Below are positions 19,714 through 28,042 of a DNA stretch of 64,000 bases, in pieces. The stretch's first letter is position 1. Every line of letters begins with the position of its first letter. Position numbers and translations under genes: made by a program. The notes under the pieces are model-generated. The model was not told the origin of the DNA and ran no database searches. It worked only from the letters and a program-made list of their open reading frames with translations. This DNA is from Rhodovulum marinum (lineage in GTDB: Bacteria; Pseudomonadota; Alphaproteobacteria; Rhodobacterales; Rhodobacteraceae): assembly GCF_004343075.1 (NCBI RefSeq), contig NZ_SLXP01000004.1, forward strand, positions 1 through 64,000, given 5' to 3'.

Positions 19714-20340
19714 CTATTCCGTATCGTGTGCTTCCTGGGCGCTCTGGACGTAAAGGCCGTAGGTGCGCTGCATGTACTTGCCGTCATGGAGCAGGCGCTT
19801 GGGTTCGAGGAAGCCCCAGACCTCGGTCACGGTGCGGCGGTTCTTGCGCTCGCGGCCCTCGGTCACGACCAGCGGCTGGGTTTCGCCGTAGGACACCACC
19901 GCCTGCAGCCGTGCACGCGAAATGCCCCGCGTCACCAGGTAGTTGACCGCCGCCCGCGCGCGCCGCATTCCCAGCGCCTTGTTATAGGCGGGGCTGCCGA
20001 CCAGGTCGGTATGGCCGTAGACGCGGAATTTCACGTAAGGGTACTGCGCGATCCAGGCGGCTTGCCGGTCCAGCTTGGCCCGCGCCTCGCCGTCCAGCTG
20101 GGCGCTGTCGAAGGCAAAGTTGATCGTGCTGTCGACCTCGGCTGCGAAACGGCGGTTCAGGTTGATCGCCATCGCCCGGTCGCCGGTCTGGACCAGCGTG
20201 TTGTTCATCGTCGCGTTGCCGAACTGGCCGTCGTCCAGGTTGTCGCCGGCCGGGCGGTTGAAATCGACGATCTGTTGCGGGCTGCAGGCGGTCAGCGCGA
20301 CCGTGGCGCCCAGCGTCAGGAAGGCAAGGGTGGCACGCAT
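19714..20340 (-). CDS. OmpA-family lipoprotein of the Tad locus
   Basis: A 208-residue lipoprotein with lipobox TACS near residue 19. A C-terminal OmpA peptidoglycan-binding domain covers about 80-185 (FAFDSAQLDGEARAKLDRQA, VYGHTDLVGSPAYNKALGMRR). It sits 4 bp after the secretin gene, in the slot where many tad loci carry cpaD/rcpB. It may anchor the secretin to the cell wall. That role is inferred from position. Confidence 0.85.
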   Translation of the reverse strand: MRATLAFLTLGATVALTACSPQQIVDFNRPAGDNLDDGQFGNATMNNTLVQTGDRAMAINLNRRFAAEVDSTINFAFDSAQLDGEARAKLDRQAAWIAQYPYVKFRVYGHTDLVGSPAYNKALGMRRARAAVNYLVTRGISRARLQAVVSYGETQPLVVTEGRERKNRRTVTEVWGFLEPKRLLHDGKYMQRTYGLYVQSAQEAHDTE

Positions 20341-20344
20341 GGTC

Positions 20345-21772
20345 TCACTCCATCACATAGCCGTAGGAGCCGCTGAAATCCTGCCGGGCGACTTCGCCCG
20401 CGGCGCCTTTCTTGGGCGTGTTGGGCGAGGACAGCTCGCCGAAGAGGAACAGTTCGCGTTCGCTCGGCGGGCGCACCCGGTCGGTGGGCAGCGCCAGCGC
20501 CTCCCCGCGGGTGGGGCTGACCAGGTGCGCGGTGATGATGATCACCAGTTCGGTCTGGTCACGCTCGTACTCGGAACTGCGGAACAGCGTGCCCAGGATC
20601 GGGATGTCGCCCAGCCACGGCACCTGGCCCTTGAGGCTGGCGAAATCGTCCTGCAACAGGCCCGCCACCGCGAAACTCTCGCCGTCGCGCAGTTCCACCG
20701 TGGTCTCGGTGCGCCGGTTCGAGAAGCCGCTGATCGTGATGCCGCCGTCGGAATAGGTGACCGACGGGTCGATCCCGCTGACCTCGGCGCTCAGGCGCAG
20801 GTTGATGTTTTCGCCGACCACGCGCGGCGTGAAGTCCAGCGAGATGCCGAAGGGCTTGAATTCGACGGTGATCTCGCCGTTGTCGCCCACGACCGGAATC
20901 GGGTATTCGCCCCCCGCCAGGAAGCTGGCGTTCTGGCCCGACAGCGCGGTCAGGTTCGGTTCGGCCAGCGTGCGGACGAAGCCCTTGGATTCAAGCGCTT
21001 CGAGCAGGATGTTCAGTTCGAAATCGCCAACGCCCACACCCAGGGAGAACACGCCCGTGCTGTTGCGCGAGCGCTGGGCCAGGTGCGGCGGGGTGGTGGC
21101 GAAGGTGCCCAGGTTGTCGCCCTCGGTCGCGGTGATCGTGCCGCCGAGGATGCTGGTGGAATTGCCGCTCAGCACGTTGCTGAACGCAAGGCTCGAACTC
21201 AGCGTCTTGGACACCGACCGGTTCATCTCGGCAAACCGGACCTTCAGCATCACCTGCTGGCTGCCCGCCACCGTCATCAGGTTCGAGACCCGCTCGGGCG
21301 CATAGCGCGAGGCGAGATCCAGCGCCCGGTCGACCGCCTGGGCCGAACTGACCGTGCCCGACAGCACCAGGCCGTCATTCGCGGAGCGCACCTCGATCGC
21401 CTCGCCCGGCAGAACCTCGCGCAGGCGTTCCTTCAACTCGCTCATGTCCGGGGTCACGCGGACCTCGACATTGGTGATCAGGCTGCCATCGGGGCCCAGA
21501 AGCGTCAGCGTGGTGCGCCCCGGCGACTTGCCCAGCACGTAGATCGTGCGATCCGACAGCGTCGAGATATCGGCGATGGACGGGTTCGAAATGGACAGTT
21601 CCGCGAAGATCTCATCGCTCTCGACGACCACGGCGCGGTTCATCGGAACGGTCAGCTGGCCGGTCGCCTTGCCGGTCAGGGTGCGCAGCGTCTGCGCCTG
21701 CACATCCGCAACGGTGCCCATCGTGGCCGCCAGGCCCACCAGGCCGGCCGCCATAAGCATCTTGATTTTCAT
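20345..21772 (-). CDS. cpaC: Outer-membrane secretin CpaC/RcpA
   Basis: A 475-residue secretin. It has a signal peptide (cleaved near VQAQ), an N-terminal pilus-assembly domain (GQLTVPMNRAVVVESDEIFA to LGPDG), a BON-like region around 110-160, and the secretin core (about 250-430) with VGVGDFELNILLEALESKG, the conserved LAEPNLTALSGQNASFLAGG and VPWLGDIPILGTLFRS. It forms the outer-membrane channel for the Flp pilus. The short, direct distance to the OmpA-like gene shows an operon. Confidence 0.95.
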   Translation of the reverse strand: MKIKMLMAAGLVGLAATMGTVADVQAQTLRTLTGKATGQLTVPMNRAVVVESDEIFAELSISNPSIADISTLSDRTIYVLGKSPGRTTLTLLGPDGSLITNVEVRVTPDMSELKERLREVLPGEAIEVRSANDGLVLSGTVSSAQAVDRALDLASRYAPERVSNLMTVAGSQQVMLKVRFAEMNRSVSKTLSSSLAFSNVLSGNSTSILGGTITATEGDNLGTFATTPPHLAQRSRNSTGVFSLGVGVGDFELNILLEALESKGFVRTLAEPNLTALSGQNASFLAGGEYPIPVVGDNGEITVEFKPFGISLDFTPRVVGENINLRLSAEVSGIDPSVTYSDGGITISGFSNRRTETTVELRDGESFAVAGLLQDDFASLKGQVPWLGDIPILGTLFRSSEYERDQTELVIIITAHLVSPTRGEALALPTDRVRPPSERELFLFGELSSPNTPKKGAAGEVARQDFSGSYGYVME

Positions 21773-21923
21773 GTGATCCTGCCTTTCCGATCACGCCTCA
21801 GGTCGGGTCTTTGCGCCCTTGTCCGGGGCAGGATGGGCCAAGCGAGGTTTTAATGCAAGATTCAAGCAATTGCGGAAATCGCTTTATGTGGATATCTCGC
21901 AACAACCCAAGATCTGACAACAG

Positions 21924-21959
21924 TGCGCGCCGCAACCGCTAGATGCGGTCCGGCGCGCA
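21924..21959. terminator. Long hairpin downstream of cpaB
   Basis: TGCGCGCCG pairs with CGGCGCGCA, and inside it ACCGC pairs with GCGGT around a 5-base loop. It lies 22 bp beyond the stop of cpaB on the minus strand and before the AT-richer leader of cpaC. It is probably an intrinsic terminator or attenuator, although no long T-run follows. Confidence 0.5.
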
Positions 21960-21981
21960 ACAGGTTGTGGGGCGGGTGGGA

Positions 21982-22818
21982 TCAGTTCGTGCAGGGGATC
22001 GGGATCTCGACCACCTCGGCGCCGCGGCGCGTGCGGATGGTGCAGACTTCCTTTTTCTCCTCGACGATCACCGGGGCGTCCTCGATTCCCAGGAGTGTCT
22101 TCTGGTCGACCTCGACCATCTCGACGACCTCGTCATCGCCCGCGCCCACCAGCGACAGCGACAGCCGGCCGGTCGATTGCGCCTGGGCCAGCGCCGCGAC
22201 CTGCTGCGGCGTGGCCTCGACGGTGACGGTGCGCGCGATCAGCGGGCGCGAGGTATCTTCGTCGGCGATCTGGTCCACCGCGATCAGCTGGATGCCGGTC
22301 TGGATCAGGCGGGTGACCTGCTTGTTCTGCGACTGGCCGGTCCAGAACACGTCGACCGTGTCGCCCGGCCGCAAGAAGCCCGACACCCCCGAGGCGACGT
22401 CGACCCGGATCGCGAAGGCGCGCATGCCGCGGGCCAGCCGCGAGGTCAGCCCGGCATCGGCGCCGGGTTCGGTCACCTTCACCGCCAGAAGCGGTTCGCC
22501 CGCCTCCATGGCGCGCAGTACCGTGCGGAATTGCGGCCCGCCTTCGGGGAACAAGTCCTCGCGGGTCTGGAAGACGCCCTTGGGCAGCGAGTCCTTGGGC
22601 CATTTCACCGGGCGCAGGTTCTCCAGCGTCACCCGCTGGCCATAGCGCAAGTCCTCCTTGGCGACCACGACCGTCACCAGTTCCACCTGGTTGGCGCGGG
22701 CGGCACGTTCCTCGGCAAGTTGGCGTTCGTATTTCTGGATATAGCCCTGGGCCATGTAGACGGCAAAGCCCGCAAGGCCCAGCCCCACGATCAGCACGAG
22801 GCCAAAGATCATACGCAT
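21982..22818 (-). CDS. cpaB: Flp pilus assembly protein CpaB/RcpC
   Basis: A 278-residue protein with an N-terminal membrane anchor (residues 2-24) and an SAF domain (about 45-115: VVVAKEDLRYGQRVTLENLR). The RcpC-type region follows (GMRAFAIRVDVASGVSGFL, then RPGDTVDVFW). It is thought to modulate secretin assembly in the periplasm. Hairpins lie on both sides, so it may be a separate or attenuated transcript between flp and cpaC. Confidence 0.93.
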   Translation of the reverse strand: MRMIFGLVLIVGLGLAGFAVYMAQGYIQKYERQLAEERAARANQVELVTVVVAKEDLRYGQRVTLENLRPVKWPKDSLPKGVFQTREDLFPEGGPQFRTVLRAMEAGEPLLAVKVTEPGADAGLTSRLARGMRAFAIRVDVASGVSGFLRPGDTVDVFWTGQSQNKQVTRLIQTGIQLIAVDQIADEDTSRPLIARTVTVEATPQQVAALAQAQSTGRLSLSLVGAGDDEVVEMVEVDQKTLLGIEDAPVIVEEKKEVCTIRTRRGAEVVEIPIPCTN

Positions 22819-23010
22819 GCCATGTCCTTTCTCAGCTCATGCCCGGGCCGTTGGCCGGACATGTCCAAACCTGCTTTTCCGCGTCAGGGTGCCGGGCAAT
22901 TGCGGCGAAATCAGGGTCACAGCGCGGCCCGAAGGCGGATATTCTGCGAAAACGAAACAATCGTCCGAAAGTGGTCTGTGGGGATGCGCTGCATGGTCCC
23001 CGGGCACAGG

Positions 23011-23039
23011 AAAGGCCGCATCCCGGGGACGCGGCCTTT
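23011..23039. terminator. Terminator-like hairpin after the Flp pilin gene
   Basis: AAAGGCCGC pairs with GCGGCCTTT over an 11-base loop, 28 bp beyond the pilin stop on the minus strand. The arm ends in CTTTCC, a short pyrimidine tract. Partial termination here would explain high pilin expression relative to the assembly genes. Confidence 0.6.
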
Positions 23040-23066
23040 GCCTTTGGTCGTTGCGTGAATGGCGGA

Positions 23067-23294
23067 TTACGGGTTGGCTTCGTTGCCGTCCCAGCCCAGC
23101 GTGCCCAGGTTCTTGACGCTGGCCGAGGTCAGCGCGCCCTTGATGTCGCCGGCCAGGTCGTCGACGCCGGTTTTCACGGTGCTCAGAACCGCGATGCCCA
23201 GGCCCACGATCGCGGCGGTCAGCACGACCCAGTCCACGGTCACGGCGCCGGATTCGTCGCTGTGGAAACGCTTGATCAGTTCGAACAGTTTCAT
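23067..23294 (-). CDS. Flp-type pilin subunit
   Basis: A 75-residue prepilin. A short basic leader (MKLFELIKRFHSDESG) is followed by AVTVDWVVLTAAIVGLGIAV, the hydrophobic pilin helix. Cleavage is expected after G16. The canonical Flp motif has Glu at +5 and Tyr at +6 of the mature protein; here they are Asp and Trp. The ATG at 23294 has a GGAGGG ribosome-binding site; an upstream frame extension has none. It is the first gene of the pilus locus. Confidence 0.85.
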   Translation of the reverse strand: MKLFELIKRFHSDESGAVTVDWVVLTAAIVGLGIAVLSTVKTGVDDLAGDIKGALTSASVKNLGTLGWDGNEANP

Positions 23295-23655
23295 TTTGGT
23301 CCCTCCAATAGGATGCTCGCTCGCTTCAACGTGCCTTGTCGGAGACTGTCGGGCCGGCCTCTGACATGGCCCGTAACCGCCTCGGCATGGGGGTATAAGG
23401 CCATCCGAATCGGGCAAGAGTTTGGCTGAGGCTTGTCAATTTCCGCCCTGTGGAGAGTTTCGCGGAATTTATTGATAACGCCATGAAATCGCGTGATAAA
23501 AAGTTTAGGATTTTAGGCGAATGCCGGTGATCGTCCGGGCTGCCGGTCTGGTGATGGGACCGGGTGCGGCAACGATCGGCCATTCCATGTGGCGTTTGGC
23601 GACGGATTCTGCATAGTAAACCAAAAGCGGACCGAACGGGCAGGCAGGACGGAAA
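23295..23655. other. Divergent intergenic region between the pilin and transglycosylase genes
   Basis: This 361-bp gap must hold promoters for both divergent genes. An AT-richer stretch lies at about 23450-23515 (including TTTATTGATAACG), unlike the GC-rich surroundings. I see no clear operator palindrome or small gene. Confidence 0.5.
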
Positions 23656-24462
23656 ATGGCGTTGAGGCTGGTCTTGACCATGGTGGCCGCCGTGGCGCTG
23701 GCGGGCCCGGCTGCGGCCGAACCGCCGCCCTGGCCGGACTTCACGTTCAAGCGGGTCAAACCGCCCGAGCCGGGTGCGAAACGGCGCATCACCATCCAGG
23801 TTCAGCCGGTCGCGCCCGCCCCGCCCGCGGCCCCCGTCGCAAAGGCCGACCCGGTCGCGCCCGCCCCGGGGCCCGGCTGGTTCTGGGCGCAGGTTTCGCC
23901 GGCGCTGGCCGATGGCGGCCCCGGGCGGCTGGCCCCGGCGCTGGCCGCGCTGGCCAACCCGCCGCTGGGCGAAGGCGTGCCCGCGCCGCGGCTGCAACAT
24001 CTGCAGGACATCGCCGCCTTGCACGGAACCGATATCCTGCTGGCCACCGTCGGCACCCGGGTCTCGCCCGCGCTGGCGCTGGCGGTGATCGGGGTGGAAA
24101 GCGGCGGCCGCCACGCCGCGGTCAGCCCCAAGGGCGCCACCGGGTTGATGCAACTGATGCCCGCCACCGCGACGCGGTTCGGCGTATCCGACCCGCGCGA
24201 TCCCGCCGCGAACATCCGCGGCGGGGTCGCCTACCTGGACTGGCTGATGCGGGAATTCGGCAATGATCCGGTGCTGGTGCTGGCCGCCTATAACGCGGGC
24301 GAGGGCGCGGTGCGCAACCACGCGGGCGTGCCGCCCTATGCCGAGACGCGCGATTACGTGCCCAAGGTCCTGGCGGCCTGGGCCGTGGCGCGGGGCCTGT
24401 GCCGGACTCCGCCCGAGCTGATCTCGGACGGCTGCGTGTTCACGGTGCGGGGGGCCGGTTAG
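23656..24462 (+). CDS. Secreted lytic transglycosylase (SLT domain)
   Basis: A 268-residue peptidoglycan lyase. It has a signal peptide (cleaved near PAAAE), a proline-rich linker (about 50-75) and an SLT domain (about 130-245). The catalytic glutamate lies in VIGVESGGRHAAVSP, followed by KGATGLMQLMPATA and AAYNAGEGAV. Cutting of glycan strands could open space for envelope machines such as the neighbouring pilus. It ends 2 bp before the HAD-UbiA gene, so the two are translationally close. Confidence 0.9.
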   Translation: MALRLVLTMVAAVALAGPAAAEPPPWPDFTFKRVKPPEPGAKRRITIQVQPVAPAPPAAPVAKADPVAPAPGPGWFWAQVSPALADGGPGRLAPALAALANPPLGEGVPAPRLQHLQDIAALHGTDILLATVGTRVSPALALAVIGVESGGRHAAVSPKGATGLMQLMPATATRFGVSDPRDPAANIRGGVAYLDWLMREFGNDPVLVLAAYNAGEGAVRNHAGVPPYAETRDYVPKVLAAWAVARGLCRTPPELISDGCVFTVRGAG

Positions 24463-24464
24463 CG

Positions 24465-25898
24465 ATGGGGGCGCCAAAGCCGCTGGTCATCGATGTCGAT
24501 GGCACCTTGCTGAGGACCGACCTGGCGCTGGAATCGGTCTGGGCGGGGCTTGGCCGGGCGCCGCGCGCGACGCTGGGGGCGCTGGCGCGTCACCTGGGGC
24601 GGCCGGGCGCGCTGCGCCGGGCGGTGACGCGGATCGCGCCGCCCCGCGTCGACCTGCTGCCGCTGCGCGCCGAGATCGCCGAACGCGCCCTTGCCGCGCG
24701 CGAAGCGGGGCGCGAGGTGGTTCTGGTCTCGGATGCCGATGCGGAACTGGTCGGTCAACTGTCTGACCATTATGGGTTTTCCGGCGGGATCGGGGCAGAT
24801 GGACCGGGCGGGATGACCGGCGAGGGGCGGGCGCGGGCGTTGAAGGCGGCGTTCGGGCTGCGGGGCTATGATTACGCGGGCGACGGGGCGGCGGACCGGG
24901 CGGCGTGGAAGGCGGCCGACCGGGCGGTGGTGGTCGGCGGGCGCGCCCGCATCGTCGAGGACCTGCACGCCGCCGGGCGCCGCGTCGAGGTGGTGCCGGG
25001 GGGCTGGCGCTGGCGCGACCTGGCGCGCGCGCTGCGGCCGCATCAATGGGTCAAGAACGTCCTGCTGTTCCTGCCGGTGCTGGCCGCGCATGATTTCGCC
25101 TGGCCGACGTTGCTGCTGGCGCTGGCGGGGATCGTGGCGTTCTCGGCGGCGGCGTCCTGCATCTATATCGTCAACGACCTGCTGGATCTCGAGGCTGACC
25201 GGCTCCACCCGACCAAGTGCCGCCGCCCCTTTGCCGCCGGCACGGTGCCGATCCGTGCAGGCATGGCGGCCTGCGGGGCGCTGGGGCTGGGCGCTCTGGG
25301 GGTGGGGGCGGCGCTGGGCCCGGCCTTCTTGGGGGTGCTGGTGCTGTACATGGCGCTGTCGCTGGCATATTCCTTGAAACTCAAGCGGTTGCGCTGGGTG
25401 GATATCGCGACGCTGGCCGCGCTTTACACGATACGGGTGGTGGCCGGGGCGGCGGCGACGGGGGTGGCGGCGTCGTTCCTGATGCTGGTTTTCGTGTTCC
25501 CGGTGTTCCTGGCGCTGGGCTGCGTCAAGCGGATGACGGAACTGGCGCTGGCCGAAACCGACGACCGGCTGCCCGGGCGCGGCTATGGGCGGGGCGACCG
25601 GGGGGACCTGTTGAACGTGGCCTGGTTGGGCGTGGTGGGGGCGTTGGTGGTGTTCTTCGCCTACTCCTTCAGCGCGCAGGCGCAGGCACTTTACCCGACG
25701 CGCTGGATGCTGTGGCTGGCGATGGTGCCGATCGCGGCGTGGCTGGTGCGGATGGTGGTCCTGGGCTATCGCGGCAAGCAGGATTACGACCCGATCGTGT
25801 TCGCGCTGCGCGACCGGGCGGGGTTGGGGCTTATCTTTTTCGCGCTGTCCTTCATGTTCTACGGTGCGGGGCTGTGGCAGCGCTGGTTCGGGTTCTGA
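24465..25898 (+). CDS. HAD-UbiA fusion, decaprenyl-phosphate phosphoribosyltransferase-like
   Basis: A 477-residue fusion. Residues about 1-175 form a HAD-like phosphatase domain (IDVDGTLLRTD with D10 and D12, VLVSDAD, and GDGAAD at 139-144). Residues about 185-477 form a UbiA-type prenyltransferase with RPHQWVKNVLLFLPV, NDLLDLEADRLHPTKCRRP (N237, D238, D241, D245) and a second motif YSLKLKRLRWVDI. The RPxQWVKN and NDxxDxEADRxHPTK patterns recall mycobacterial DPPR synthase Rv3806c, which joins PRPP to decaprenyl phosphate. The HAD part could remove the 5-phosphate. Enzyme identity is inferred from motifs and from the convergent DprE1/DprE2-like genes. Confidence 0.82.
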   Translation: MGAPKPLVIDVDGTLLRTDLALESVWAGLGRAPRATLGALARHLGRPGALRRAVTRIAPPRVDLLPLRAEIAERALAAREAGREVVLVSDADAELVGQLSDHYGFSGGIGADGPGGMTGEGRARALKAAFGLRGYDYAGDGAADRAAWKAADRAVVVGGRARIVEDLHAAGRRVEVVPGGWRWRDLARALRPHQWVKNVLLFLPVLAAHDFAWPTLLLALAGIVAFSAAASCIYIVNDLLDLEADRLHPTKCRRPFAAGTVPIRAGMAACGALGLGALGVGAALGPAFLGVLVLYMALSLAYSLKLKRLRWVDIATLAALYTIRVVAGAAATGVAASFLMLVFVFPVFLALGCVKRMTELALAETDDRLPGRGYGRGDRGDLLNVAWLGVVGALVVFFAYSFSAQAQALYPTRWMLWLAMVPIAAWLVRMVVLGYRGKQDYDPIVFALRDRAGLGLIFFALSFMFYGAGLWQRWFGF

Positions 25899-25912
25899 GC
25901 CCGGATTCCGCG

Positions 25913-25956
25913 ATATGAATTCCATATGAATCGCATATGAATCCCATATGACTTTT
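25913..25956. repeat. Four tandem 11-bp repeats containing ATATGA
   Basis: Four units of 11 bp (ATATGAATTCC, ATATGAATCGC, ATATGAATCCC, ATATGACTTTT) stand between two convergent genes. Three CATATG palindromes recur at exact 11-bp spacing, about one helical turn. Confidence 0.85.
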
Positions 25957-25964
25957 ATCGGACT

Positions 25965-25986
25965 GCCCCGCCCCGGCGGGCGGGGC
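25965..25986. terminator. Bidirectional hairpin between convergent genes
   Basis: GCCCCGCCC pairs perfectly with GGGCGGGGC over a CGGC loop. It sits between the HAD-UbiA gene and the DprE2-like gene, which end 93 bp apart. On the minus strand the hairpin is followed by AGTCCGATAAAAG, so no strong T-run is present in that direction. Confidence 0.6.
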
Positions 25987-25991
25987 GGTCA

Positions 25992-26729
25992 TCAGATCGA
26001 AAGCTTCTTGAAGATGGGTTCTGGGATGGCGCGGATGATCGACATGATGCCCAGCCAGAAGACCGGGGTATAGATCACGTTCCGCTTTTTCTCGACGGCC
26101 CGCAGGATGTCGCCCGCGACCTTGTCGGGGGGGGCGACCAGGAACATCCCTTCGATCCCCCAGGTCATCGCGGTGTCGGTAAAGCCCGGTTTCACCGTCA
26201 CCACATGCCCGCCCGCCCGCGTCAGCCGGTTTCGCAGACCCGAGAGATAGGTGGCGAACCCGGCCTTGGCCGCGCCGTAGACATAGTTGCCGATGCGGCC
26301 CCGGTCGCCCGCGACCGAGCCCACGCCCACCACGGTGCCGCCGCCGCGTTCCTCCATCAGGGGGGCGAGCATCTGCAGCACCCGGGCGGGGCCGGTGAAA
26401 TTGTCGGTCACGACGCCGTCGATCAGGGCGGGGTCGGCGTCGATTTCGGATTGCGCGGGCATGGAACCGACGAAAACCGCCGCCGAAACCGTGCCCTCGC
26501 AGGCGGCCATGCGCGCGACGAGGGGGGCGAAGGTTGCCGGGTCGCGCGCGTCGAAGCGGATGGTTTCGGCGAGCGGCGCGCCGCGCACCCGGGCATCGGC
26601 CGCGTCGCGGTCCAGGTCGGCGGTGTCGCGGCCCGCGAGGATCACGCCGTCGCCGCGTTCGGCCAGCTTGCGCGCAAAGGCCCGCGCGATCGAGGACGAG
26701 GCCCCGAGAATGATCCAGGTCTCGCTCAT
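25992..26729 (-). CDS. Short-chain dehydrogenase, DprE2-like
   Basis: A 245-residue NAD(P)-dependent reductase. The nucleotide-binding motif is ILGASSSIARAFARKLAERG, and the catalytic residues are S138, Y151 and K155 (YGAAK). The tail is long and hydrophobic (VFWLGIMSIIRAIPEPIFKK), as in DprE2, suggesting membrane association. DprE2 reduces the keto intermediate made by DprE1 to decaprenyl-phosphoryl-arabinose. The ATG overlaps the DprE1-like stop (ATGA), showing coupling. Confidence 0.82.
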   Translation of the reverse strand: MSETWIILGASSSIARAFARKLAERGDGVILAGRDTADLDRDAADARVRGAPLAETIRFDARDPATFAPLVARMAACEGTVSAAVFVGSMPAQSEIDADPALIDGVVTDNFTGPARVLQMLAPLMEERGGGTVVGVGSVAGDRGRIGNYVYGAAKAGFATYLSGLRNRLTRAGGHVVTVKPGFTDTAMTWGIEGMFLVAPPDKVAGDILRAVEKKRNVIYTPVFWLGIMSIIRAIPEPIFKKLSI

Positions 26730-28042
26730 GCCGCGCTCCTCAGCTTCAGCCGACGGACGAGGTCGGTCAGGTTGTGGCCCTCGGGGTCGGCTTTCGCCAC
26801 CTCGGCGTGCCAGGCGTCAAGTTCGGGATACAGCGCGGCCACGGTTTCGGGCCGGGCCAGCCCGTCCTTGGCGAGGTAGATGCGCCCGCCGGCGGCCTGC
26901 ACCATATCCTCCAGCCGGGCGTAAAGCGCGGGCACCTTGGCCTTGCGGGCGGGCATGTCGACGGCGAGCGTATAGCCCTCCATCGGGAAGGAGAGGTGGC
27001 CGGCCCGCCCCGGCCCCATGCGTTTCAGGACCGCCAGCGGCGAGGCGACCCCGGCCTTGGCGATGGTGGCGAGGATGTCCCTGAGCGCGGGGGCCGCGTC
27101 GCGGGGCACGACGCACTGGAACTGGTGAAAGCCCTTCTTGCCGTAAAGCCGGTTCCAGTCGTGGATCGCGTCGAGCGGGAAGAAGAATTCGTCCAGCGGG
27201 CGGGTGCGCTTGCGCCCCGTGTCGGGCACGCGCCACAGGTACCAGCGGTTGAACATCTTGACGACCGGCCAGGACAACGCGAGGCCGGGCGCGTCCAGCG
27301 GCACGGATTTCGCGCGCCGGGGCAGGCCGGGGCGGGTGCCCTCGACCAGTTCGCCCTCTTCCAGGATGCCGCGGCCCAGGCGTTTGCGTTTCGCGGTGGC
27401 ATCGACCCAGCCCACGGCGAATTCGGCGGTCGAGGCCTCCAGCGCGGCGATGAAGGCGTCGAAATCGGGGATGCGGGTTTCGACGACGCGCATCCGCTGG
27501 CCGGGGATGGGTTTCAGTTGCAGCCGCGCCGACAGGATCGCGCCGGTCTGGCCAAGCCCGCCCATGGTGGCGCGGAACAGGCCCGGGTTGCCCTCGGGCG
27601 TGACCTCGCGCGGGCCGGCCTCGGTCATCAGGGTGACGGCCAGGACGTGCTGGCCGAAGCTGCCCGCGTTGTGGTGGTTCTTGCCGTGCACGTCGTTGGC
27701 GATGGCGCCGCCGACGGTGGCGAACCCTGTGCCGGGAAGGACGGCGGGCATCCAGCCGCGGGGCGCGAACAGGCGCAGAAGCGCGCCCAGGGTGGCGCCG
27801 GCCTCGACCTCGAGCACGCCGGTGTCGGCGTCGAAGGAAAGCAGGCGATCCATCCGCGTCATCTCGATCGCGGCGCCGCCCGCGTTCAGCGGCCCGTCGC
27901 CATAGGACCGGCGGTTGCCGATGGCCGGGCCGCGCGCGCCCAGGGCCTTGGCCAGCGCGGGGACGCGTTCGGGGCGGGCCAGGGTGCCGCGCGCGCTGCG
28001 CGCCCGGCCCCAGCCCGCGTAGTCAGCGGTTTTCCACTGCAT
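26726..28042 (-). CDS. FAD-dependent oxidoreductase, DprE1-like
   Basis: A 438-residue vanillyl-alcohol-oxidase-type flavoprotein. It carries the FAD-binding signature PGTGFATVGGAIANDVHGKN then HHNAGSFGQHV, which matches my memory of mycobacterial DprE1 (GKSHH). The C-terminal half has VASPLAVLKRMGPG and LSFPMEGYTLAVDMP. Where the mycobacterial enzyme has Cys387 (target of benzothiazinones) this protein appears to have Ala. The predicted reaction is oxidation of the 2'-hydroxyl of polyprenyl-phosphoryl-ribose. RBS AAAAGGAAG precedes the ATG at 28042, which overlaps the upstream membrane-protein gene by 20 bp. Confidence 0.85.
   Translation of the reverse strand: MQWKTADYAGWGRARSARGTLARPERVPALAKALGARGPAIGNRRSYGDGPLNAGGAAIEMTRMDRLLSFDADTGVLEVEAGATLGALLRLFAPRGWMPAVLPGTGFATVGGAIANDVHGKNHHNAGSFGQHVLAVTLMTEAGPREVTPEGNPGLFRATMGGLGQTGAILSARLQLKPIPGQRMRVVETRIPDFDAFIAALEASTAEFAVGWVDATAKRKRLGRGILEEGELVEGTRPGLPRRAKSVPLDAPGLALSWPVVKMFNRWYLWRVPDTGRKRTRPLDEFFFPLDAIHDWNRLYGKKGFHQFQCVVPRDAAPALRDILATIAKAGVASPLAVLKRMGPGRAGHLSFPMEGYTLAVDMPARKAKVPALYARLEDMVQAAGGRIYLAKDGLARPETVAALYPELDAWHAEVAKADPEGHNLTDLVRRLKLRSAA

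Noticed and set aside
25913-25956. The tandem repeats as a CRISPR array.
   Set aside because: Units are 11 bp and contiguous with no spacers, and no cas genes are nearby.
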